Source of the DNA: an uncultured bacterium
GTDB lineage: Bacteria > Verrucomicrobiota > Lentisphaeria > Oligosphaerales > Oligosphaeraceae
Direction: 5' to 3'
Assembly (NCBI GenBank): GCA_900548225.1
Contig: URJM01000005.1
Location: 1-48,767, forward strand
DNA length: 48,767 nt
Shown: piece by piece, positions 43,191-48,767 of the stretch
Layout of the letters: each line of letters starts with the position of its first letter
Position numbering within the stretch: the first letter of the stretch is position 1
Position numbers and translations under genes: made by a program
Notes under the pieces: generated by a model
Told to the model about the DNA's origin: nothing
Seen by the model: the letters and a program-made list of their open reading frames with translations, nothing else
Database searches by the model: none

Positions 43191-43827
43191 AGAAGCGTGC
43201 CTCCACGGCGGCGCAAATGGCGTGATAGACCGGGAGGTGGTATTCCTGGATGCGATAGGTCTCTCTGGCGGGTGCCTTGATTATGACATCGGCCTCGTCG
43301 GAGAGACGCCCCCCGCCAATCCCAGTCAGACCCACCACCTTGATATTCTTCGACCTGGCGACCGATACTGCCAGGTGCACATTGCGCGAGTTGCCGGAGG
43401 TCGAGATGGCAATCAGGACATCACCTGGCCTCCCAAGGGCGTTTAGCACCTGCGCATAGTCTAGCTGCCCGTCCAAGTCGTTTCTTGCAGCGCTGAGAAG
43501 GGACGAAAACGCCCCCAGCGGAATGCAGGGCAACCCCTCCTGGAGCCTGGCGGCAAGCAACTCGCCGTCCACGGGGTCGATGGACTTCAGGCATCCGGCG
43601 GCCTTTTCCGGGAGCGGACGGCGCCTGAGAAAACCCTTGAGCATCTCGCCGGAAATATGGTCCGCGTCGGCGGAGGAGCCGCCGTTGCCCACTGTAAAGA
43701 GGGTGCCGCGGGAGTCGAATGCCTGGCAGATGAGTTCGATTGCGGCGAGGATTGACTCGCGGCAACACTCCAACGCCGGGTGGTTTTCGACAAGCCTGTC
43801 CAGGATTTCCGTGACGTTGTCTTTCAT
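43180..43827 (-). CDS. SIS-domain phosphosugar isomerase, GmhA-like
   Basis: A 215-residue soluble protein with one SIS (sugar isomerase) domain. FTVGNGGSSADADHISGEML at about 43-62 and IAISTSGNSRNVHLAVSVAR at about 135-154 are the phosphosugar-binding loops and helix; VVGLTGIGGGRLSDEADVII follows. The order and length are those of sedoheptulose 7-phosphate isomerase (GmhA), the first step to the heptose of lipopolysaccharide, and of the related DiaA replication protein. GmhA is favoured because lptD and a rhomboid gene lie nearby, but no other heptose gene is present. It is convergent with cytX (11-base overlap) and 12 bases after the rhomboid stop on the same strand, so rhomboid and SIS genes are probably co-transcribed. 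Confidence 0.85.
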   Translation of the reverse strand: MKDNVTEILDRLVENHPALECCRESILAAIELICQAFDSRGTLFTVGNGGSSADADHISGEMLKGFLRRRPLPEKAAGCLKSIDPVDGELLAARLQEGLPCIPLGAFSSLLSAARNDLDGQLDYAQVLNALGRPGDVLIAISTSGNSRNVHLAVSVARSKNIKVVGLTGIGGGRLSDEADVIIKAPARETYRIQEYHLPVYHAICAAVEARFFNS

Positions 43828-43839
43828 CTTGCAGAATGG

Positions 43840-44661
43840 CTATTGCCTTTTCTTGAGTTCCTCTGAGAATCGCCTGAGGGAATTCCTCTCACGCTCGGTC
43901 AACTGACCATATCCCTGGCGCGACATCTTGTCCAGGATTCTGTCAAGCTCCTTCTGGTCGAAGGCGTATGGCTCGCTGTCGTCGTAGGCGGTCGCGGGTT
44001 CGGGGGTTGGCCTGGGGGCTGTGCGCCGTGTGCGCGGCGCACTCCCCATTGCGCTGGCGACGAGGCGTTTCATGTAGAGCAGGCCGCCCAGCGCGCCGCC
44101 CAGGTGCGCCATGTGGGCAATCCCGTCCTGCGCTCCATTGAAGTTTGCGATGAGTTCAAGGCCGACGTAGACCAGCGCCAGCACCCAGAGCTTCACGGGC
44201 AAAGGCGGGAAGATCAGGAAGAAGGTGACCTTGGGGAATGCAATCGCCGTGGCCACCATGATTCCGAACTCGGCGCCAGACGCCCCGATGCATCCGGCCG
44301 GGGTGCCCCAGTTGGCAATCAGGAAGAAGATGCCGCCCAGGACGCCGCAGAAGAGGTACAGGATGATAAGGCGGGCCTTTCCAATCAGACCCTCAAGGTA
44401 ACGGCCGAAGAGCCACAATCCATACATGTTCAGGAAGATATGCCAAAACTCCTCATGGATGAACTGGTAGGTGAAAAGCCGCCAGACCTGGAGGGGCGCA
44501 TTGGCCGCCAGAAATGTCTTGTTAAGGAAAAAATCCCCCCATAGATTCGCCAGGACAAAGCAGGCAATGTTGATGAGGATGAGAGTCCCTGTGCCTGACA
44601 TGCCCGCAAACCCACGACGGCGCGGTTCCGGATTCCGATAGTAGTCTCTTTCGCTGAACAT
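43840..44661 (-). CDS. Rhomboid-family intramembrane serine protease
   Basis: A 273-residue polytopic protein that cuts transmembrane substrates within the bilayer. After a basic N-terminus come about six helices. Landmarks: TYQFIHEEFWHIFLNMYGLWLFG (conserved His/Asn region near 64-86, in the loop and second helix), the nucleophile Ser in GCIGASGAEFGIMVATA (GxSG motif near 128-144) and the catalytic His in GIAHMAHLGGALGG. The C-terminal 80 residues are soluble, proline-rich then helical, ending YGQLTERERNSLRRFSEELK with a short conserved tail seen in many bacterial rhomboids. Active-site residues are intact. It heads a two-gene unit with the SIS gene and diverges from lptD across 239 bases. 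Confidence 0.93.
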   Translation of the reverse strand: MFSERDYYRNPEPRRRGFAGMSGTGTLILINIACFVLANLWGDFFLNKTFLAANAPLQVWRLFTYQFIHEEFWHIFLNMYGLWLFGRYLEGLIGKARLIILYLFCGVLGGIFFLIANWGTPAGCIGASGAEFGIMVATAIAFPKVTFFLIFPPLPVKLWVLALVYVGLELIANFNGAQDGIAHMAHLGGALGGLLYMKRLVASAMGSAPRTRRTAPRPTPEPATAYDDSEPYAFDQKELDRILDKMSRQGYGQLTERERNSLRRFSEELKKRQ

Positions 44662-44770
44662 CTATATGACTCTGGTACGATGGACCCGACGCCGCACACG
44701 CCAACGAATGCGGTTGGAACGCGGCGCGCAACAGGGCCAGTGACAGGGGAAGGATGCCTCCTGAATCCAT

Positions 44771-44799
44771 GCCTCCCGAAAGGAAAAAAGCCACGGGAG
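44771..44799. other. Hairpin in the rhomboid-lptD divergent spacer
   Basis: CCTCCCG and CGGGAGG form a perfect 7-bp stem around a 15-base A-rich loop in the 44662-44900 spacer. No T-tract follows. The remaining spacer carries candidate promoter boxes for lptD but no gene. Confidence 0.3.
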
Positions 44800-44887
44800 G
44801 GGCGGAAGGCTCTGGGGAAGGGCACGGTCCAACCCCTTCATTGCATTAGTTTCATAATATAAGGTCTTCTGCCCATGACACTGGCAG

Positions 44888-44893
44888 TATATT
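44888..44893 (+). promoter_or_regulatory. Candidate -10 box of lptD very close to the start codon
   Basis: TATATT ends seven bases before the lptD ATG at 44901, so transcription from it would give a leaderless or nearly leaderless message. The -35 region (TCTTCT near 44865) is poor. An AT-rich stretch near 44841-44862 may hold an alternative promoter. Confidence 0.35.
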
Positions 44894-44900
44894 AGCCACC

Positions 44901-47216
44901 ATGGAACATACGAAGAACTGCATCCATACGGCGCGCATTGTCGCCGCACTTCTTTTTCTGACGGCATATCTATCTGCACAGGAGGAGGTTACACCGTCTG
45001 CGCAATTGCAGATCGCCGCCGACCGCGTCGAATACGGGGTGGGCTCCGCCGTGGCCAGGGGCGAGGGTGCCGTCGAAATCGTCTACGGCGACTTGCGCCT
45101 GATCTGCGACAAGGCGAGCATCAACCAGAAGACGATGAATTTTTCGGCGCATGGCAACGTGGAGGTCACGATGGCCGGAAAGGGGTCCTGGAAGGCGGAG
45201 GCGCTCCACGGCAATCTTGCGTCCAAGGCGATTGAATTCGGCCCATTCCGGCTGGACACGGAGGTGTGGCACGCAGGCGGCGACAGCGGGGACACGCTGG
45301 CGGACGGAAGCCAGCACCTCTCCGAAGGATGGATGAGCACCTGCGACAGGAGCTCCCCCCACTATCGCATCCAGGCAAGGGAAATCCGGTACAACCCCGA
45401 CAGCAAGACATTCGTCGCAAAGCATGCGACGGTCCGGGTGGGGGACATCCCCGTCTTCTACTTCCCATACCTTGCCGGTTCGACGGACAATTCGGCGGGC
45501 CTCATCATCCGGCCGGGGTATTCTGGCAGCAAGGGTGGCTATCTCCGTCTTGGCCGCGTCTGGCAACACGGCGACGCGGGGGACACGCAGGTTTTCGTCG
45601 ACGGCATGACCAAGCGCGGCATCGGCCTCGGCGAAAAGACCGAATACCATACGGAAGGCCGGGACGTGGTCACGAATCTCTACGCCATCCACGACCTGGA
45701 TCCCGCCGAAACCGAAAGGCACTACGACCGCCGCTTCGACTCCCAGGATGACAGGTTCCGGCTCAAGCTCTACTGGCGCGAGGATGTCACCAGCCAGTTG
45801 ACGCTTCGGATCAATGCAGACCTCCTCTCGGACATCTCGATGCTTGACGACTGGTTCCGGCGCGACTGGCGCCACTGGGGACAGCCAAAGTCCTTCGCGT
45901 CAGTCGACTACGATGGCGGCTGGTTCCACGCCGGACTCCAGGTGCGCCCAAGGCTCAACTCCTTCTATACGGTTGGCGAGTCCCTGCCGGAGGCGACCTT
46001 CGACATTCCGAGGATGCCGCTCCTGGACCTCCCGCTCGTCTACTCATCCCACTCCTCGGCGGGGTACTACACGATGAAGTGGCGAGACTTCGACCGCCCG
46101 CGCAGCGCACTCATCAATCCCGATGACTTCGATTCCAGAATCCACGGCGACCCGTCGGACTACCGGGCCTTCCGCGCAGATACGCTCCATACAATCCAGG
46201 CGCCACTCGACTTGGGGGACATCATCACAATCACACCCCGCGCAAGCATCCGGGCCACGGCATACTCCCGCAGCAGCTCAAGACGAATCACCGAGAAAAA
46301 CCTGGCGGACTGGATCGACGCGGACAACCCGGACAACCCGGACGGCGAAAGCCCCGTCGAAGGACGATACGACAGCAGGGGCGGCTCTCGCGTCCGCATC
46401 GCCACCGAAGTCGGCATCGAAGGACGTTCCAGGCTCATGGGAGACTGGAGTGAATACGAAAACGACTTCCTGAATGTCAAGGCGCTCAGGCATGTTGTGG
46501 AACCATACTTCAACTATACATACGCAGGAGCCCCAACCGTCGACCGGGACAGACTCTACTTCTTTGACGAAATCGACCGCCTCCAACGGCAGAACTTCCT
46601 CCGCCTCGGAATCGAACAACGGCTGCTCGCACGGGACGACAAGGGAGAGGCACGAACGCTTCTCTCACTGGAAAACTACCTGGATGTCCATCACGACGAG
46701 GGAGTCGAGACCGGACGCCACTGGGGCGACCTCGGAACACGGCTCACTTTCCATCCAAGACCAGACCTCAAGCTCTGGTCGACGCTTCTCTATGACATCG
46801 GAGCAGGGGACATCCAGCGTGGCGAGGCGGGAGTCCGCTTCGGAAGCGAGGAGTGGTGGAACTTCCGGCTGAAGTACGTCTACCGCAACGACCATCTTTC
46901 CCGCTCGGTCTACTCCATGGGCTCGTCCCTGGCGGATTTCACTGGCGAGTCAAGCTACCTGAAGAGGCACTTCCGAAAGGCGGACACACTCTCCGCACAG
47001 GTGAATATCCCGCTCAATTCAATCACCAGCCTCGAAATCGGCGCGGAATACGACTTCGAAAAGAACAAGCTCGAAGAACACCACTACTATCTGACACGAC
47101 AGCTGCACTGCTGGACGCTCTCAACGGGCTTCGCATGGGATGACAACGACTTCGAGTTTATGGTTCTCCTGCGGCTCGTCGCATTCCCAAATGTGAAACT
47201 CGACCTGAATATCTAG
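44901..47216 (+). CDS. lptD: LPS-assembly outer-membrane protein LptD
   Basis: Inserts lipopolysaccharide into the outer leaflet of the outer membrane. 771 residues, close to E. coli LptD (784). A signal peptide covers about 1-26 (hydrophobic IVAALLFLTAYLSA, then QEE). The N-terminal OstA/LptA-like jelly roll is at about 35-150: LQIAADRVEYGVGSAVARGE, VYGDLRLICDKASINQKT and FSAHGNVEV. The barrel domain has IPVFYFPYLAGSTDNSAGLI and repeated aromatic, amphipathic strands, with the C-terminal strand ending FPNVKLDLNI. Cysteines that form the E. coli disulphides are not evident; there is one near residue 150 (STCDRSSP). No Shine-Dalgarno precedes the ATG. Presence of LptD argues for a true LPS-bearing outer membrane. 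Confidence 0.93.
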   Translation: MEHTKNCIHTARIVAALLFLTAYLSAQEEVTPSAQLQIAADRVEYGVGSAVARGEGAVEIVYGDLRLICDKASINQKTMNFSAHGNVEVTMAGKGSWKAEALHGNLASKAIEFGPFRLDTEVWHAGGDSGDTLADGSQHLSEGWMSTCDRSSPHYRIQAREIRYNPDSKTFVAKHATVRVGDIPVFYFPYLAGSTDNSAGLIIRPGYSGSKGGYLRLGRVWQHGDAGDTQVFVDGMTKRGIGLGEKTEYHTEGRDVVTNLYAIHDLDPAETERHYDRRFDSQDDRFRLKLYWREDVTSQLTLRINADLLSDISMLDDWFRRDWRHWGQPKSFASVDYDGGWFHAGLQVRPRLNSFYTVGESLPEATFDIPRMPLLDLPLVYSSHSSAGYYTMKWRDFDRPRSALINPDDFDSRIHGDPSDYRAFRADTLHTIQAPLDLGDIITITPRASIRATAYSRSSSRRITEKNLADWIDADNPDNPDGESPVEGRYDSRGGSRVRIATEVGIEGRSRLMGDWSEYENDFLNVKALRHVVEPYFNYTYAGAPTVDRDRLYFFDEIDRLQRQNFLRLGIEQRLLARDDKGEARTLLSLENYLDVHHDEGVETGRHWGDLGTRLTFHPRPDLKLWSTLLYDIGAGDIQRGEAGVRFGSEEWWNFRLKYVYRNDHLSRSVYSMGSSLADFTGESSYLKRHFRKADTLSAQVNIPLNSITSLEIGAEYDFEKNKLEEHHYYLTRQLHCWTLSTGFAWDDNDFEFMVLLRLVAFPNVKLDLNI

Positions 47217-47414
47217 GACGACAGGGAAGGGCACGAGGCACAAAACGCGCACTCCCGCGGGAACATCCCCAGACAATACACTGTCTTGGCAAATGCCCCG
47301 TCCCCCCTTCCTCCTAATTTCCCCAAAAAGCGGGCGCCAGAGGGGATTTCCGTATGCAGGGACGCCCCCTGAATACGCTTCCCCAATTACATTAATCCCG
47401 AGTCGATTGCCACC

Positions 47415-47450
47415 CCGGCACAATGGTTCCCACTCATGCCGGAATGGTTC
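47415..47450. promoter_or_regulatory. Operator-like site: interleaved direct and inverted repeats
   Basis: Direct repeats AATGGTTC at 47422-47429 and 47443-47450, 21 bases apart (two helical turns), interleave with the inverted pair CCGGCA (47415-47420) / TGCCGG (47437-47442). A TATAAC box at 47463 lies just downstream, so an activator could touch RNA polymerase for the next gene. The rest of 47217-47492 includes an imperfect 10-bp hairpin at 47351-47377 without a T-tract, perhaps the lptD transcript end. Confidence 0.4.
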
Positions 47451-47492
47451 TCCTGTGTTTTGTATAACCTCTTGCAAATCAAGTAGATATAT

Positions 47493-48767
47493 ATGAAGAA
47501 ACTGACTGCCGCGCCTGTAGCCGCACTCCTCTGCCTCGCTCTGTATGCGCTCCCGCTTGTCGCGCAGGCCTCGTCCGTCTATCGCTGGTATACGGATCCA
47601 GACGAGCTTCGCGCCGCCGTCGCCGCCACCGGCCGCCCCGTATTCGTCTTCGCAGGAAGAGAAGGCTGCAGCAACTGCAATCATATCTACAATGACAAGG
47701 AGTATCTCCATGCCGAGGGCAAGGAATTCCTTGCCTACATGGAGGAGAAGGAAATCCTTGGCTTCAAGAGCGATGAAAACAAATTCTGCGACAATCTCCT
47801 CACACCCCTTAGGACATTATTTGGCATCGTCTACGAGGATGAGATATTCGGTGGCGGCAAAGTCGGCAATTTTGCTCCGAAGATGTTCTTTGCCAAATTC
47901 AAGACAACAGGCTCGGGAAGCATCGACATTGCCACGGATGTCGAGGCTGTCTTCGGCGCCACGTCAAAGCTAGGCAGAGGTGCCTACACTCAAAGTAATT
48001 TCAAGAAGTGGCTGAACAAGATGATGGATTCGGATGCATTCCAGAATGCGTTCAGTTCCAGCGAGCCTGAGGGGACCACCATTGCAGTCTGGGAGGGAAA
48101 TCCGGACGAGCTTGGAACGCGCCCGGGGAGTGACGGGACGCTGCTCTACAACGGCACGGCCAGCGTCCGCTATGTGAACACCGCCTTTGAGAAGAATACG
48201 AAGGAGTTGAAGTTCACCTTCAGTGCGAAGGCTGGCCGCAGGTATGTCTTCACCGGCATGAAGAACTACGCCGCCTCCAATGCTCCGGACTGGTCTGCCC
48301 TTCTTGCGCATTCGGGCTACATGACCGCCACAATCTACAAGCTTGGAAAGCCCGGCGCGACCCTTGTCCAGTCAGTTGGGATGGGCTTCACGCCGCTGGA
48401 TCGGGGAGTCTTCTTCGAGCCTGCCGAGAACGGGTCGTATGTCTTGACGCTCGCACTCTCGGCCGCCCCCAGCGCAAACCTTCCCTTCGCCCTGAAGTTC
48501 CATTCCGCCAGGTACACCGGAACCCCGGGGGCAATCGACACACCGCTCTGGGCGGGATTCGAAAAGGGAAAGTGGACGATGGACTACCACGCAGTCCTCA
48601 ACAGCGGCACGGAAACCCCGTTCATCCTCCTCTTCTCCGGAAGCGAATGGTGCCCATTCTGCATCCCGATGGAAAATCTCCTTCTTGATACCACGGGATT
48701 TGCCAGCGCCACGGCCAACTACCCCCTCGTCCTCGTCGACAACCGCATGAGGAACAACAGCGGCGGG
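47493..48767 (+). CDS. Secreted protein with two CxxC thioredoxin-like regions, cut by window end
   Basis: ATG 47493 opens a frame that runs to the last base, 425 codons without a stop. A signal peptide (MKKLTAAPVAALLCLALYAL, then PLVAQASS) directs export. Residues about 30-170 resemble a thioredoxin fold: a PVFVFAGREGCSNCNHIYND segment with Cys59 and Cys62 (CSNC). About 190-360 is beta-rich, with FTFSAKAGRRYVFTG and SYVLTLALSAAP, like a carbohydrate- or lectin-type sandwich. At about 375 a second thioredoxin-like part begins, FILLFSGSEWCPFCIPMENL with Cys387 and Cys390 (CPFC). Two redox-type motifs in one extracytoplasmic chain suggest a disulphide or reductase role at the envelope or cell surface. 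It lies downstream of lptD. The C-terminus and full domain count are outside the window. Confidence 0.75.
   Translation, partial: MKKLTAAPVAALLCLALYALPLVAQASSVYRWYTDPDELRAAVAATGRPVFVFAGREGCSNCNHIYNDKEYLHAEGKEFLAYMEEKEILGFKSDENKFCDNLLTPLRTLFGIVYEDEIFGGGKVGNFAPKMFFAKFKTTGSGSIDIATDVEAVFGATSKLGRGAYTQSNFKKWLNKMMDSDAFQNAFSSSEPEGTTIAVWEGNPDELGTRPGSDGTLLYNGTASVRYVNTAFEKNTKELKFTFSAKAGRRYVFTGMKNYAASNAPDWSALLAHSGYMTATIYKLGKPGATLVQSVGMGFTPLDRGVFFEPAENGSYVLTLALSAAPSANLPFALKFHSARYTGTPGAIDTPLWAGFEKGKWTMDYHAVLNSGTETPFILLFSGSEWCPFCIPMENLLLDTTGFASATANYPLVLVDNRMRNNSGG

Overview
The window looks like a chromosomal segment of a Gram-negative bacterium of the PVC group (Lentisphaerota/Kiritimatiellota/Verrucomicrobiota-like, probably host-associated or anaerobic). 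This assignment is inference. It rests on GC-rich coding DNA, an LptD outer-membrane assembly protein, a type III glutamine synthetase, an oversized RseP, a large DUF4175-like membrane protein, and tandem ACACGAATGG/ACACGAAA repeats of a kind I associate with that group. No database was searched.

Layout. 1-19,960 is almost entirely minus-strand core genes. Read in the direction of transcription these are rpsT (own promoter and intrinsic terminator), a long-chain acyl-CoA synthetase, prfB (with an intact +1 programmed frameshift), transketolase, a large sodium/solute symporter, a tRNA-dihydrouridine synthase, rseP-cmk, a WecA/MraY-family glycosyltransferase, nadC, a TatD-family hydrolase, pgi, a DUF4175-like membrane protein and a secreted protein cut by the window edge. 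19,961-20,817 has no intact gene. It holds the rpsT promoter, the tandem repeats and a frame-disrupted gene remnant. It is followed by a CAT-anticodon tRNA that reads as tRNA-Ile2 and by a secreted multidomain glycoside hydrolase-like protein on the plus strand.

23.9-41.8 kb is a dedicated glutamine hub. On the minus strand lie glnN (glutamine synthetase III), purF, carA, pyrG and carB; on the plus strand lie gltB, gltD and asnB. One enzyme makes glutamine, and PurF, CarA-CarB, PyrG, GltBD and AsnB each take its amide nitrogen. The glnN-gltB intergenic region carries two divergent sigma-54 promoters of the form TTGGCACG-N4-TTGCT and, midway between them, two TTACA-N5-TGTAA dyads 32 bp apart. 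The midpoint of the dyads coincides, within a base, with the midpoint of the two predicted start sites, so the arrangement is almost perfectly symmetric. This is the most interesting finding.

41.8-48.8 kb holds a compact inverted-repeat element, a TPP riboswitch whose 3' edge contains the Shine-Dalgarno sequence and touches the start codon of a CytX-type transporter, a SIS-domain isomerase, a rhomboid protease, lptD, and a secreted protein with two CxxC thioredoxin-like regions that runs off the right edge.
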